Of a DNA stretch of 64,000 nucleotides, positions 29,632 to 41,907 are shown piece by piece. The translations under genes were made by a program, and so were the position numbers. This stretch comes from Mesotaenium endlicherianum (lineage: Eukaryota > Streptophyta > Zygnematophyceae > Zygnematales > Mesotaeniaceae), in NCBI GenBank assembly GCA_009602735.1, contig WELA01011136.1, positions 273,911 through 337,910 of the forward strand. Reading direction: 5' to 3'. The notes under the pieces were generated by a model. It searched no databases. It saw nothing but the letters and a program-made list of their open reading frames with translations, and was not told where the DNA came from. The number at the start of each line of letters is the position of its first letter. The stretch's first letter is position 1.

Positions 29632-30339
29632 TGACTTACCAATTAGGCGATTAACAATCAATAAAGATCTTTATATCAGCAAGTAATCTTTATGGTATGT
29701 TCTGTTAACTGATTAAACAGCATAAGGCAACACACTAGCACTGGACAATACTTGCAAGTCAAATGCAAGTAAACTAGCATCAATGATGCAATCAGTAAAC
29801 TCATATATAAGCAAGGCTAGAAGGCAGTGCGTATCAATGGCTTCTCGCCTTGGATTCAGATATCTCTCAGTAAGCAGTACAAGAGAGTTGGCCTTGTTTC
29901 CGAATGCCAAACTCGAGAGCAATGTCTAGCCTATGTACATGGAATAAGTACTGTTCAACGGCAAGTGCGATGGCACCGCCTACCCAGGAGTTGACCACGT
30001 TGGTAGGACCTCGGTTAACCAAATCCACCCCCATCTCCCATCATCCCGAAATCGCCATCCATCCCAAGGATGTCCTCTGGCCATTCAACTAGCATATCAA
30101 ACTTAGATGCATATCTAGGCAGTTCGCTGCTACAGAGTACGGAAATCAGCTGGCTGTCAAAGAGTGTGACAGCAAGCTGACCTAAATTGACTTCAACCTG
30201 CTGCTTTAAGCTGAGTCATTAAATTGGTATTTATATAAAGTCCAGCAGATTGAATATTAACTAAAGTTCAGCAAACTGAACTTACTTAGCTATTATATAT
30301 AAATGAATATTATATCTACCAATATACTGATTCATTACA
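29632..30339 (-). repeat. LTR of truncated family-1 chromovirus
   Basis: 708 bases, inverted relative to the LTRs at 32631 and 40706. Read on minus it starts TGTAATGAATCAG and ends ATTCATTTCA, as the others do. Confidence 0.85.
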
Positions 30340-32630
30340 TTCTCTCCAACTTAAATTGTTCGCCTCAACAACATTAAATTATAGAATCATCTGTAAACTA
30401 ACAAAACTAACCTCCCCACTGCCTGCCTCTTGCTTCAACACTGTTGCCTAGCTGTGGAGATCACTAGTGACAGTGAACTGTCACCTCCACCCTAAGTCCT
30501 CCACCCTCAGTCCACTTCCGTTGTGGGGTGCAAACAGAGAGACCTCCAGCAAAGTTTCACTGGAGGATGGTTTTGTGTTTAGGGGGTTGTTCCTGGGGCT
30601 CCAGGAGCAGGAGACTGAAATCTGGACCTAGATCTAAACAGCCCTCTAGGTCTGTCAGCTGGCCTTCTAAAGAACCCTGTTTGTTCTGAAGCTGGGCCTC
30701 GAGGAGAACAAAGGATTGTAGCCTGCTTTTCAACCACCTGGGTGTTGATGCCCACATAAATAAGCATTTCGGTAGGATGCTGAAATACATTGGCAAGAGG
30801 CACATGTCCTTGATTGAAGGAGGTGGCCAACATACCTCTGGCTACTTCGCGTGTTATTCTTTTGGTACCCCTGTCCCCTGGGAATTTTGGCCTTTCTCTA
30901 TTGCCAAGAACAATCAGATCAGCTTCTTCCCCTGCTTGGGTAGGTGAATTAGGAAAACAAATGCGGGGTCCTGTTGCCTTCATAGTAGGGATCACATTCC
31001 ATACACCTGATCTTGGCACCCTAGGAGTCCCTGCTTCTGCCTGCCTCTGGGTCTCCTGATGCTTCTCCCCTGCCCTGTTCTTCTTCCTCATCCTCCTCAT
31101 CTTCCTCCTCAGAGAAAGTAGGGATCTCGTCCACTAAGTCATCCTGCTCCCGAGTAGACATGGAGAAATTTACTGACCGCCCTTTCTTAGGACGAGCTAG
31201 AGGTTGCTTGGCCTTCAGCCTGCTGATATCTATCCGGCCTGCATTCTTCGCCCATTTGACAAAGGCATGCTTCCCCTTAGAGAAATAGTCTCTCCCCCTT
31301 CTCCTGTGCTCCTTGGTCTCAGCATTCATATTACTCAGGCATCCATTAAGCATGGGGTCCCAAGGGGCAATGTGAGGTGGTAAGATGAGGTAGCCGTCCA
31401 GCCCATAGTGGAAGTCATTTGGGTGAGCCCGGTCACACTCTTGCTTCCTGTTAATGATGGTCATCCACCTCTAGTCTGTGGGCTGCTGGTGGTACTGTGG
31501 CCCATGCTCAGCCTTTTTCAGCTTACAAGGGAACCAGTGGGAAGAGAACATCTGCTGCCCTGTTTCCCTGGCCAAGTACTCCCAGTTCCTCCTCTCAACT
31601 TCATTGTAGGCTGGCAGTAGTGTCAGGTAGAATACTGTATCCTTAGAGCTATCGGGCTGCATGCTGACCATCCTGATGAGTCTCTGATTCCCCACTATGC
31701 CAGGCACTGATACCGACTTATCTTCCGAGTCATCTCCAAGAAACCGTGCCTGCTGTGCTGTATACCCCACCATTTTGGGATAATCTTCGTAGAGGACCAC
31801 ACCAGTGTGTGTCTCAATGTACCTGTTCAGGACTTTAGCCTGTTGCCTCTGTAACATTGTTTTTTTATCCACCTTGTTGATCTCCTGGGCTGCCAATAAT
31901 GCTTCCTTCAGATTATCAAAGGTTTGGCCACCCACCACAATGCATCTGTAAGTGGCCGGGCTCTTCTGCTTCTCAGTTTTCAGCTTTCTTGAGATTTTCC
32001 GCCTCCTGCTCCTTCTTCCTCTGTGCTTCCTCTGCCGCCTCTTGTTGTCTGCGGACCCTTTCTTGTTCTCTCCTGGTGAGGGACGTCGCCGCCAGCTCTT
32101 TTTGGTATTGCTCCATTGTCATCCTGGCTTCTTCTGCCTTGCGCTTTCTGTCTTCCTTTTGTGTCGTGGGAGCCATCGTGCACACGTAACCAGGGCGCAA
32201 GTTATTAGGATCTCGATCTTTGTCTCAAGAGTTGCAGGAAGAGAAGTAAGTTTGTATAATGATGGCAGGTTTGTTCCTGTTAACCTTACAGGGTGGTTAC
32301 TAGGGTTAACGGGACCGTAGTGCCATGAAGAATAAACGGATGGATGTGTGTGCAGGATGAGTTAAGTGATTTGTTGATGTTCTGGTCCCTTTTTTTATTC
32401 CGCCAACTTTGCTTGATGTGGGCCTGGCTGTCACATCTGTCACTATGCTGACACTTTCCCGTTAATAATTGTCCCTTTCTCGCACAATAACTGTCATTTA
32501 CTGGCACATTCCCCCTCCAGCTTAAATGGAGACAGGACTTCTTGTCACCTTCCCATGTGAACTGACATGACAGTTATGGACGTGCCCCAGCCGCCCAAAG
32601 GTGGAACCGTTTCAACGTCCCTTTGGCATT
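29632..32630 (-). mobile_element. Truncated chromovirus (Ty3/gypsy), family 1, minus strand
   Basis: An old partial copy on the minus strand. It has one LTR (29632-30339), a purine tract next to it, the region matching the third ORF of the neighbouring plus-strand element (about 30579-32200), and the very end of pol, stopping at 32630. The remainder of pol, gag and the second LTR are missing. The coding part is broken in several places and clearly diverged from the plus-strand copy, so it is older. It directly abuts the 5' LTR of the next element in head-to-head orientation. Confidence 0.85.
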
Positions 32631-33350
32631 TATAATGAATCAGTATACTGGTTAATATATATTCATTTAAATAATATAGTTAAATAAGTTCAGCCCCCTG
32701 AACTATAGTTAACAATCAGTCTGCTAGACTTTATACTTAACATCAGTTTAATGACCTGGCCGGAAGTAGTAGGCTGAGGTCAACTTAAGTCAGCTTGCTG
32801 ACACATTCTTTGACAGCCAGCTGAATTCCGTACTCGGTAGCAGCTAACTGCCTCGATATGCATCTAAGTGTGGTATGCTAGATGAATGGCCAGATGACAT
32901 CCCTATGATGGATGGCGATTTGGGATGATGGGAGATGGCGGTGGATTTGGTTAACCGAGGTCCTACCAACGTGGTTAACTCCCGGGTAGGCGGTGCCATC
33001 GCACTGACCGTTGAACAGTAAACTCATTCCATGTACATATGCTAGGCATTGCTCTCGAGTTCGGCATTCGGAAACGAGGCCAACTCTCTTGTACAGCTTA
33101 CTGAGAGAGATCTGAATCCAAGGCGAGAAGCCATTGATACGCACTGTCTTCTAACCTTGCTTATGTATGAGTTTACTGATTTGCATTATTGATGCTAGTT
33201 TACTCTCATTTGACTGACGAGAATTATTCACTGCTAGTGTGTTGTCCTTTGCCGTTAAACCAGTTAACGAAAAATACCATAAAGATTACTTGCTCATATA
33301 AAGATCTTTATTAATTGTTTATCGCCTCGTTGGTAAGTCGATTCATTTCA
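32631..33350 (+). repeat. 5' LTR of family-1 chromovirus
   Basis: 720 bases. It begins TATAATGAATCAG and ends ATTCATTTCA, one base before the primer site. It abuts the truncated minus-strand copy without spacer. Confidence 0.85.
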
Positions 33351-33384
33351 GTGGTATCGGAGCAGTTATCACAGTCTTCTTTGT

Positions 33385-34863
33385 ATGGTAAGGACAAGGT
33401 CTCAAACTAGCAACTCCCGAGACATGGAAAACCAGGATAACGAGAATGTCAAAAACCAGGCGGAAAGCCATGTAGCGGGAACCCGTACCTATTCTGAAGC
33501 AGTAGCAGATACTGCAGCTAGAGAGGTTGCAGATGAGGCAGCTGCTATTGCCGCAGTCGCAGCACAGCAAGCTGAGGAGGAGAGAGCCAGGCTAGAAGCT
33601 GAACAAGTAGCAAAGGCCGCTAAAGATACAGAAAGGAGGGAAAGACAGCCAGCTGACGAGCGCACTGTCGAGGAGCTCATGGCATCAAGGGCCAATATTT
33701 TGAACCCACCTCCTGCCGTACAACTGAATGTACCCCTAGGTCAGATACGTGACCGGCTGAATGCGGCAGGAAGTGCTGCTGCAGGAGCGAGAGGGATTGT
33801 TGAGGACACTACTCAGCGACTAGATGCGAATGCTGCTGCTGCATTTGCTAATCTACCACCCCAAAGTGTAGACTTGGGAGCATTGTTCGTTCAGATGCAG
33901 TCGCAAATGGCGACCATGTATCAGTCCCAGCAGGAGGACAAATGAATCATAATGTCCCTACTCCGGGACAGAGACCAACTGGGGTCTCACACCACTAGTG
34001 GTGGTGGCCGAGGGCCTAGTAAGCCCAAGCCGAAACCTCCCCAGGACTATGATCCTGAGGGAAACAGAAAATATTACCTGATCAAGTTTCTCGCGGATGT
34101 TGAGCAGTGGCTGGAGAACTACCCAGAACTGCAAGATTACGAGAAGGTCAGGCACACCGGTGCGCTACTGAAAGGCAGTGCCGCAGACTGGTGGCTTTAC
34201 TGGAAGGAAGAGCGTAAGGCTCGGCAACTCGGTGACCCTACGTGGGTAGAGTTTGTCGAGAAGTTGCATGAGAAGTTTGATGTCATCAACCAGCAGGAGA
34301 AAGCTATCTATGCGATGATCTCCCTGACACTGAAGCAGACCACTTCAGTTGCTGAGTTTGCTCAAAAGTTCCAAGAGAACATGATGAAGCAGCCTGATTT
34401 GCCAGAACGGTATAGGATAGCATACTTCAGGTATGGCTTGAAATCCGAGGTCTCTGGTCATTTTGCTGAGAAAAAGTATGAGAAACTGGCTGACTTGATC
34501 CAGGATGCTGACGCCTGGGATCAGCAGCAGTTCAATCACAAGCGCCAGAGTAACGCTTTGGTGTCTAAGATTGTCAAAAAGCCCCACGGTTCCTACAATG
34601 CAGTTGAAGGAGACCAGGCTGAGGATAATCAGGGTGATGAATATGAGTATGAGTACAATGCTATTCAGTCTAGAGGTAGAGGTGGTCCCTCTCGAGGTGG
34701 CTATGGAAGGGGTGGTGGTAGGACTAAGCCGAGACCAGCCTCAGCAAAATCTACTTGCTACCATTGTCAGCAGAAAGGCCACTACAGAGAACAGTGTCCG
34801 GTCAAGCACCTGCCTAAGGTCGAGAGAAAAGACCAGCCTTTAAAAGACAGCAACAGTCAGTAA
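33385..34863 (+). CDS. gag region of family-1 chromovirus (fossil)
   Basis: The N-terminal part is alanine- and glutamate-rich with coiled-coil character. The middle is the retrotransposon capsid domain (WWLYWKEER and the FAQKFQ region). The C-terminal part is arginine/glycine-rich with a CCHC zinc knuckle, [14 protein letters not shown], the nucleic-acid-binding module of the nucleocapsid. The following pol lies in another frame, as is common in elements that use programmed frameshifting. Confidence 0.85.
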
Positions 34864-34931
34864 TCCAGTCTACTGACTGTGAGGATGCTAGAGATAGTGA
34901 GTCGTCACTAGCTGCCCTCGTAGCAGGTATT

Positions 34932-37900
34932 ATGGGTCCTGCTGAACTGGATTCACTATGCATGCCTGACAACCAGATAAAGGAGACCATCAGCAATATA
35001 GACGTCCAGAGAGTGCACACTCTGGATGCTCTTGTTCCACCTGATGTCCAACATTTCTTTGCTACGTCAGGAGAACAATGCGAAAGTCAGGAAAAGACAG
35101 TCCCCCCTATCCTACTGCATTGCATGATTGCAGGTAGGAAGGTGAGGGCATTTGTTGACGGAGGGGCGTCACATACTTTTATCCACAAGGACTTAGTTAA
35201 GCGGCTAAGGCTGCCTACTGTCACCCAAGGGAATAGAAAAATATTCCTTGGAGATGCCTCAAGTATCCCGGGAGGAGTTATAACCAAGCCTATTGAGGTC
35301 CAGTTAGGTTCTGGCATTGCAGTTCTAACTGAAACGCTTACATTTGAGGTACTCAACACTGGCTTTTATGATCTCGTGCTAGGCAGGTCCTGGCTTAATA
35401 GACATCAAGCTGAAGTGTGTTGGAGCAGAGGTACAGTTAAAGTGAGAGGAGCCAGTGATGGGCAGACTGACTTGGCACCCACCAGTGCTCTTCCTCTTGT
35501 CCTGTGTGGATGGCAAATGAAGGAAAAGAAGAGGCTTCCAGAAGGATGCAAGTTGCTGAATGCAATGGAGTTCGTCAAAAGCTGGAACCAGAAGGAAGAC
35601 AGAATGTTCTGTCTGCTGCTAAGAGAGGTACCTCCTCAACCTGAAGAAGTGGTTGAGAAAAAGGTACACCCTCCGGAACACCCTACTGCTGCAAACATTG
35701 TTGCTCAGTACACGGATGTGTTTAATATGCCTCCAGGACTACCCCCTAAGCGGGAAGTAGATCATAGGATTGATTTATTACCTGGTAGCCAGCCACCCTG
35801 GCAACGCACGTATGGCTTGTCTTATTTGGAGAGTGAGGAGTTGAAAACACAGATTGCAGAGCTGGAGGAAAATGGTTACATTTCTCCCAGTAAATCACCG
35901 TACGGCGCACCTATCCTATTTGTTAAGAAAAAGGATGGCAGTATGCGGATGTGTGTGGATTACAGAGCCCTGAACAGAATTACAGTAAAGAACAAGTATG
36001 CTTTACCCAGAATCGAGGACTTGCTTGATACCCTGTCTGGCGCTAAGGTGTTCAGTAAGATAGATCTCAAGAGTGGTTATCATCAAATCAGAATTGCTGA
36101 GGGGGATGAACACAAGACTGCTTTCCGCACACGTTATGGACACTATGAGTTCAACGTGATGCCATTTGGACTGACTAATGCTCCTGCTACCTTTATGGGT
36201 GCTATGAATGACATTTTCAGACCTTATTTGGATAAGTTTGTGCAAGTTTTCCTGGATGATATTTTAATTTTCTCTAAAGATGAAGCTCAGCACACTGAAC
36301 ACTTAAAGAAAGTGCTGGACACTCTGCGGAAAAATCACTTGTATGCTAAAATGAGCAAGTGTGATTTCTTTAAGGAAAGTATTGAATTCTTAGGCCACGT
36401 TGTCAGTAAAGAGGGCATCAGTGTGGATCCTAAGAAAGTCCAGACCATAAGGGACTGGCCAGTACCACAGTCTGTCTCTGAAGTTAGATCCTTCCTCGGG
36501 TTGGCTAACTACTATAGGAGATTTATTGAGAATTATTCCACAAAGGCCAGTAAACTGACTGACCTTACTAAGAAAGACATCGGGTATGTGTGGGGGGAAG
36601 AGCAGCAGGCTGCCTTCCAGACCCTTAAAGATGCCCTTTGTTCTGCCCCAGTGCTAGCCGTGTATGACCCCAGCAAACCGGTGCAGGTGGTTACTGATGC
36701 CTCTGATTTTGCCATGGGTGCTATTTTGTTGCAGCCTGCTGACAAAACCACAAAGGATGGTAAGGTACGGCAGGAGTGGCATCCTGTGTTGTATGAGTCT
36801 ATGAAATTTAATCCAGCGGAGATTAATTACTCAGTGCATGATAAAGAGCTGCTAGCTATCATTCATGTACTCAAACAGTGGAGAGCATACTTACATGGTA
36901 AAGCTTTTAAGGTGATTACAGATCATCTAGCTCTGACCCACTTTCAGAAGAAGTCCAAGCTGTCGAGGAGGGAGAACCGCTGGAGCCAGATGCTGGAGCA
37001 GTTCCAAGTCCAGATCGACTACAAACCAGGGAAGTTGAATCCTGCTGATGCACTCTCTAGAAGACCTGACTTGCAAGAAAGGAACTTTAGTCAGCATACT
37101 GTAGATAAAGTCCTGTGTGCACTCACTTCACTAAAGGTGAAAAAGTCCTTCCTTGAACAACTTAGGAAAGCCTACCTTTCTGACCCAACATTTGAGCCCA
37201 GCCCCACTACTGGTATGTGTCGTGCTACCGCACTCGGGTATAAGCTCAAGGGAGGGGTCTGGGTGACTGAAACCACTTCAGGCAGGCTGAAGCTGGTCAT
37301 TCCTAATAATTTGGAAATAAGGTCTCTCTTACTGAGTCAAGCTCATGACAGTCTCCTGGGTGGACATTTGGGGCAGGCCAAAACTGTTGGCAAACTGGCA
37401 AAACATTATCATTGGGAGGGGTTACCCCGGGAGGTCTTGAAATATGTCAAGTCCTGTGACCAGTGTCAGAGAAATAAGTCTCGGCACACACCACCCGGAG
37501 GTCTCTTGCAACCGCTACCCATCCCAGCGGGACGCTGGGAAACTATATCCATGGACTGGGTGGTCTCACTACCAAGAACTGCCAACGGGCATGATTCAAT
37601 ACTGGTAGTCGTGGATAAACTGACAAAAATGGTCATTTTTATCCCCACAACTGTCAAAGTGACTGCACTCGAAACAGCGAGACAGTTTTACAACCATGTA
37701 GTATGCCAACATGGGCTCCCTTCTAATATCATCTCAGACAGAGACTCAAAATTCACCTCTAAGTTCTGGAGAGCTTTAATGGGGTTAATGGGAGTCAAAC
37801 AGCTGCTCAGCACAGCAAACCACCCTCAGACTGATGGGCAGACTGAAAGAACTAACCGAGTTCTGCAGGAGGTGCTGAGAGCATATATTAACCAAAAACA

Positions 37901-38648
37901 AGATAATTGGGATGACCTGTTGCCTCAAATTCAGTTTGCGGTCAACAGTGCGGTGCACGCGTCAACGGGCAAAACTCCTTTTGAACTCAGCCTGGGTAGA
38001 GTCCCTAAGTCTCCTCTAGATGTGCTAGGGGAATCTTTAACTCACCCTGAAGGGATTGACAACCCGGTCTCCCTCCAGTTAACTCAGGAGTTTGCTGACA
38101 CCCTGTCAGAAGTCCAACGAAACTTGCACACGGCCCAAGAAAACCAACAAAAATACGCTAATCAACACCATCGGGAAATGACATTTTCCAAGGGGGATTT
38201 AGTCAAACTGCATTCTCAGCACCTGTACCTCCCTGGTGTGCTCAAGAAAAAGCTTGGCCCTGTCTGGGTCGGTCCATATTCGGTGGTCCGTCGTGTCGGT
38301 CAGAATGCTTACAAACTGAACATGTCAGCTGAATACAAGGGGCACCCGGTCTTTAATGTCTCCTTCCTGGAACCGTACATCAAAGGTCATACACTGTTCA
38401 CAAGTCGGTTCCCTGTCCAACCGGGACCGGTTCCCGCTGTCCGGGACGGCGACCCTGAGGAGTATGAGGTCGATGAGATTTTAGACGCTCGCTCGGTCCG
38501 TCGATCGTCTAAATATGTCATGAAATACCTCATTCGATGGAAGGGTTACGATGCCTCCGGGGACACTTGGGAGTTTAAGGACCACTTGACCAATGCCAAA
38601 GGGGCGTTGACACGATTCCACCTCCGGGCCGCTGGAGTCCCTCCATAA
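34932..38648 (+). CDS. pol polyprotein of family-1 chromovirus (fossil)
   Basis: About 1238 residues in the usual Ty3/gypsy order: aspartic protease ([11 protein letters not shown]), reverse transcriptase ([25 protein letters not shown]), RNase H ([15 protein letters not shown]), integrase with zinc-binding head (CDQCQRNKS), core ([10 protein letters not shown]), and a C-terminal chromodomain ([16 protein letters not shown]). The integrase-before-chromodomain order and the chromodomain itself define the chromovirus branch. Chromodomains are thought to steer insertion toward marked chromatin. The frame is open over its full length. Confidence 0.95.
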   Translation: MGPAELDSLCMPDNQIKETISNIDVQRVHTLDALVPPDVQHFFATSGEQCESQEKTVPPILLHCMIAGRKVRAFVDGGASHTFIHKDLVKRLRLPTVTQGNRKIFLGDASSIPGGVITKPIEVQLGSGIAVLTETLTFEVLNTGFYDLVLGRSWLNRHQAEVCWSRGTVKVRGASDGQTDLAPTSALPLVLCGWQMKEKKRLPEGCKLLNAMEFVKSWNQKEDRMFCLLLREVPPQPEEVVEKKVHPPEHPTAANIVAQYTDVFNMPPGLPPKREVDHRIDLLPGSQPPWQRTYGLSYLESEELKTQIAELEENGYISPSKSPYGAPILFVKKKDGSMRMCVDYRALNRITVKNKYALPRIEDLLDTLSGAKVFSKIDLKSGYHQIRIAEGDEHKTAFRTRYGHYEFNVMPFGLTNAPATFMGAMNDIFRPYLDKFVQVFLDDILIFSKDEAQHTEHLKKVLDTLRKNHLYAKMSKCDFFKESIEFLGHVVSKEGISVDPKKVQTIRDWPVPQSVSEVRSFLGLANYYRRFIENYSTKASKLTDLTKKDIGYVWGEEQQAAFQTLKDALCSAPVLAVYDPSKPVQVVTDASDFAMGAILLQPADKTTKDGKVRQEWHPVLYESMKFNPAEINYSVHDKELLAIIHVLKQWRAYLHGKAFKVITDHLALTHFQKKSKLSRRENRWSQMLEQFQVQIDYKPGKLNPADALSRRPDLQERNFSQHTVDKVLCALTSLKVKKSFLEQLRKAYLSDPTFEPSPTTGMCRATALGYKLKGGVWVTETTSGRLKLVIPNNLEIRSLLLSQAHDSLLGGHLGQAKTVGKLAKHYHWEGLPREVLKYVKSCDQCQRNKSRHTPPGGLLQPLPIPAGRWETISMDWVVSLPRTANGHDSILVVVDKLTKMVIFIPTTVKVTALETARQFYNHVVCQHGLPSNIISDRDSKFTSKFWRALMGLMGVKQLLSTANHPQTDGQTERTNRVLQEVLRAYINQKQDNWDDLLPQIQFAVNSAVHASTGKTPFELSLGRVPKSPLDVLGESLTHPEGIDNPVSLQLTQEFADTLSEVQRNLHTAQENQQKYANQHHREMTFSKGDLVKLHSQHLYLPGVLKKKLGPVWVGPYSVVRRVGQNAYKLNMSAEYKGHPVFNVSFLEPYIKGHTLFTSRFPVQPGPVPAVRDGDPEEYEVDEILDARSVRRSSKYVMKYLIRWKGYDASGDTWEFKDHLTNAKGALTRFHLRAAGVPP

Positions 38649-38915
38649 CTGTCATTTCAGTTGACACGGAAAGGTGACAGGCGGTCCTGTCTCCATTTAA
38701 GTTGGAGGGAAAAATATATGACAGTTAGTGAGCGAGAGCGATAAAAACACACTCATACACTTATGTGTACCGCATCGCAACTACGTCAACATTTAGCAAT
38801 CATCCTGTAAGGTAAACAGCAGCGAAGCCACTATACTAAATACTAACATACTTCCTGCAATCCCTATGACAAAGGTCCATATCCTACTAACTTGTGCCCT
38901 GGTTCCATGTGCAGG

Positions 38916-40592
38916 ATGGCGCCCACCACACAAAAGGAGGACAGAAAGCGCAAGGCAGAAGAAGCCAGGAGGACAATGGAGCAATACCAGAAGGAGCTGG
39001 CGGCGACGTCCCTCACCAGGAGAGAACAAGAAAGGGTCCGCAAACAACAAGAGGCGGCAGAAGAGGCACAGAGGAAGAAGGATCAGGAAGCGGAAAACCT
39101 CAGGAAGGCTGAGGAGGAGAGACAGAAGAAACAGCAAGAAGAAGCGGCAGCGGCAGAAGAGGAGAAAAGAAAAAAGATTGAAGCGGACAGACAGAAGAGC
39201 TTGGCCACTTACAGGTATACTGTGGTGGGTGGCCAAAACTTCGATAACCTGAAGGAAGCATTGCTGGCAGCCCAGGAGATCAACAGGCTGGAACAGACAA
39301 CACTGCTACAGAAGGAAGGAGCTACAGCACTGGACAGGTACATCGAGACACACACCGGCGTGGTCCTTTACGAAGATTATGCTAAGATGGTGGGCTATAC
39401 AGCAGAGCAGGCCCGGTATCTCGCAGATGATTCAGAGGACAAGCCGGTCCCCATACCGGGAATAGTGGGAGATCAGAGACTCATCCGGATGGTGAGCATG
39501 CGGCCCGATAGCTTTAAGGATACGGTATTCTACCTCACACTCCTGCCAGCTTACAATGAAGTTGAGAGAAGGAGCTGGGAGTACTTGGCCAGGGAAGCAG
39601 GACAGCAGATGTTCTCTCCCCACTGGTTCCCGTGTAAACTGAGGAAGGCTGAGCACGGACCCCAGTACTACCAGCAGCCAACAGACTGGAGGTGGATGAC
39701 CGTCACAAATAAGAAGCAGGAGTGTGACCGAGCCCAACCGGATGACTTCCACTATGGCCTAGACGGCTATCTCATCCTACCACCTCACATTGCCCCTTGG
39801 GACCCCAGGCTGAATGGATGCCTGAGCAATATGAATGCAGAGACCAAGGAACATAGGAGGAGGGGAAGAGACTACTTCTCTAAGGGAAAGCATGCCTTTG
39901 TCAAATGGGCAAAGAATGCAGGCCGGATAGATATCAGTAGGCTGAAGGCCAAGCAACCTCCAGCGCGCCCTAAGAAAGGGAGGTCGGTAGACTACTCCAT
40001 GTCTACTAGGGAGCAGGACGACTTAGTGGACGAGACCCCTACTCTCTCCGAGGAGGAGGATGAGGAGGATGAGGAAGAAGAACAAGGCAGAGGAGAAGCA
40101 TCAGCAGCAGGTACTCAGGATACCCAGGGACAGGCAGTGGCACTTCCTAAAGAACCACGATCAGGTGTGTGGAATGTGATCCCCGTTATGGCGACAACTG
40201 GACCCCGCGCTCGCTCCCCCAGCCCACCTGCCCAAGCAGGGGAAGAAGCTGATCTGACTGTACTGGGCAGCAGACACAGGCAGAAATCCCCAGAGGACAG
40301 GGGTGCCAGAAGAGGGACACGCGGGTGGGCCAGAGGTATGCCAGCCTCCCCCTCCGCTCAGGGGCATGTACCTCTAGCCAATGTATTTCAGCATCCTACT
40401 GGAATGCCTGTCTATGTGGGCATCAACACCCAAGTGGTTGAAGAGCAGGCTACCATCCTTCGTTCTCCTCGAGGTCCAACTTTAGAGCAAACCGGGTTCT
40501 TTAGAAGGCCAGCTGACAGACCTAGAGGGCTGTCCAGATCTAGGTCCAGATCTCCGTCCCCTGATCCTGAAGCCCCAGGAACCACCCCTTAA
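38916..40592 (+). CDS. Third ORF downstream of pol in family-1 chromovirus (fossil, function unknown)
   Basis: About 558 residues from MAPTTQKEDRKRK. Residues about 5-100 are a highly charged Lys/Glu/Gln/Arg-rich coiled coil. A globular part follows, with YTVVGGQNFDNLKEALLAAQ, WEYLAREAGQQMFSPHWFP and DFHYGLDGYLILPPHIAPWD, then an acidic run and an Arg/Ser/Pro-rich tail (RSRSRSPSPDPEAPGTTP). I recognise no domain. It has no signal peptide and no membrane segment, so it is not an obvious envelope protein. A TGCAG|G acceptor-like site lies just before the ATG, so a spliced message, as known for third ORFs of some Ty3/gypsy groups, is possible. A related sequence lies at the same place in the truncated left copy, showing that it is a true part of the family. 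Confidence 0.8.
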   Translation: MAPTTQKEDRKRKAEEARRTMEQYQKELAATSLTRREQERVRKQQEAAEEAQRKKDQEAENLRKAEEERQKKQQEEAAAAEEEKRKKIEADRQKSLATYRYTVVGGQNFDNLKEALLAAQEINRLEQTTLLQKEGATALDRYIETHTGVVLYEDYAKMVGYTAEQARYLADDSEDKPVPIPGIVGDQRLIRMVSMRPDSFKDTVFYLTLLPAYNEVERRSWEYLAREAGQQMFSPHWFPCKLRKAEHGPQYYQQPTDWRWMTVTNKKQECDRAQPDDFHYGLDGYLILPPHIAPWDPRLNGCLSNMNAETKEHRRRGRDYFSKGKHAFVKWAKNAGRIDISRLKAKQPPARPKKGRSVDYSMSTREQDDLVDETPTLSEEEDEEDEEEEQGRGEASAAGTQDTQGQAVALPKEPRSGVWNVIPVMATTGPRARSPSPPAQAGEEADLTVLGSRHRQKSPEDRGARRGTRGWARGMPASPSAQGHVPLANVFQHPTGMPVYVGINTQVVEEQATILRSPRGPTLEQTGFFRRPADRPRGLSRSRSRSPSPDPEAPGTTP

Positions 40593-40705
40593 GGTGACAG
40601 GCTGAAAAGATAGTCAGTAAGGGAGGCTGGTCAGGGTCAGTTTCTTTATTTAAAGCTTTTGCAGTTTAATGTTGTCGAGGCGACAACAAGTTAAGTTGGA
40701 GGGAT

Positions 40706-41405
40706 TGTAATGAATCAGTATATTAGTGGATATAATATTCATTTAAATATAATAGTTAATTAAGTTCAGCCTGCTGAACTTTAGTTAATAGTCAGTCTGC
40801 TGGACTTTACATAATTATCAGTTTGCTGACTCAGTCGAAAGCAACAGGCTGAAAGTCCATATAAGTCAACTGGCTGACACATTCTTTGACAGCAAGCTGA
40901 CTTCCGTACTCGGTAGCAGCGAACTGCCTTGATATGCATCTAAGTGCGATATGCTAGATGAATAGCCAGATGACATCCCTATGATGGATGGCTATTCGGG
41001 ATGATGGGAGATGGCGGTGGATTTGGTTAACCGAGGTCCTACCAACGTGGTTAACTCCCGGGTAGGCGGTGCCATCGCACTGGCCGTTGAACAGTAAACT
41101 CATTCCATGTACATATGCTAGGCATTGCTCTCGAGTTCGGCATTCGGAAACGAGGCCAACTCTCTTGTACAGCTTACTGAGAGAGATCTGAATCCAAGGC
41201 GAGAAGCCATTGATACGCACTGTCTTCTAACCTTGCTTATGTATGACTTTACTGATTTGCATTATTGATGCTAGTTTACTCTCATTTGACTGACGAGTAT
41301 TATTCACTGCTAGTGCGCTGTCCTTTTGTCGTTAAAACAGTTAACGGAAAATACCATAAAGATTACTTGCTGATATGAAGATCTTTATTAATTGTTAATC
41401 GCCTA
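40706..41405 (+). repeat. 3' LTR of family-1 chromovirus, main part
   Basis: Begins TGTAATGAATCAG after a TTGGAGGGAT purine tract. The last 22 bases of this LTR lie beyond the nested element, at 48090-48111. Confidence 0.85.
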
Positions 41406-41907
41406 TGTAGTGAAACAGATAGATGAAGTACTTAGTAAAACAGATACTTTATCTATTCAAGACAAGGATCTTTGAACACAAGTGGTAGCTTCTTGAAAGA
41501 GAGATGGCTTCTTGAAAGAGAATATATTTCTGGATTTTGGCAAGTACAAGAGTGATTCTCGAATGTCTTTCTATGTTCTAGCTCTTGTTTATATACTTGC
41601 TACATAAGTAATTTCTAGGAAGGTGTATGTTGATGTGTTGGCACCCAACACATCCCAAAACTTGCCACCTCTTTCTAGAATAATGTACACATGTCCTTTT
41701 GACCTAAAAATGGCACATTTGACTTTTGCCACATGGAGTTCTTCTAGGTCTTTCCTCTAACTTCGAAAATGCCTTGGAAGGTTCAAAGGACATGAACCAA
41801 GTTACTAGAGTACCTATTCACACTTGACTCCACACAATACTACTCCAAATATATTTGAAAACATTAAAATATATGCAAACTAATATATAATAACTCAAAT
41901 CACTACA
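41406..41907 (-). repeat. 3' LTR of family-2 chromovirus
   Basis: 502 bases, nearly identical to 47582-48084. Confidence 0.9.
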
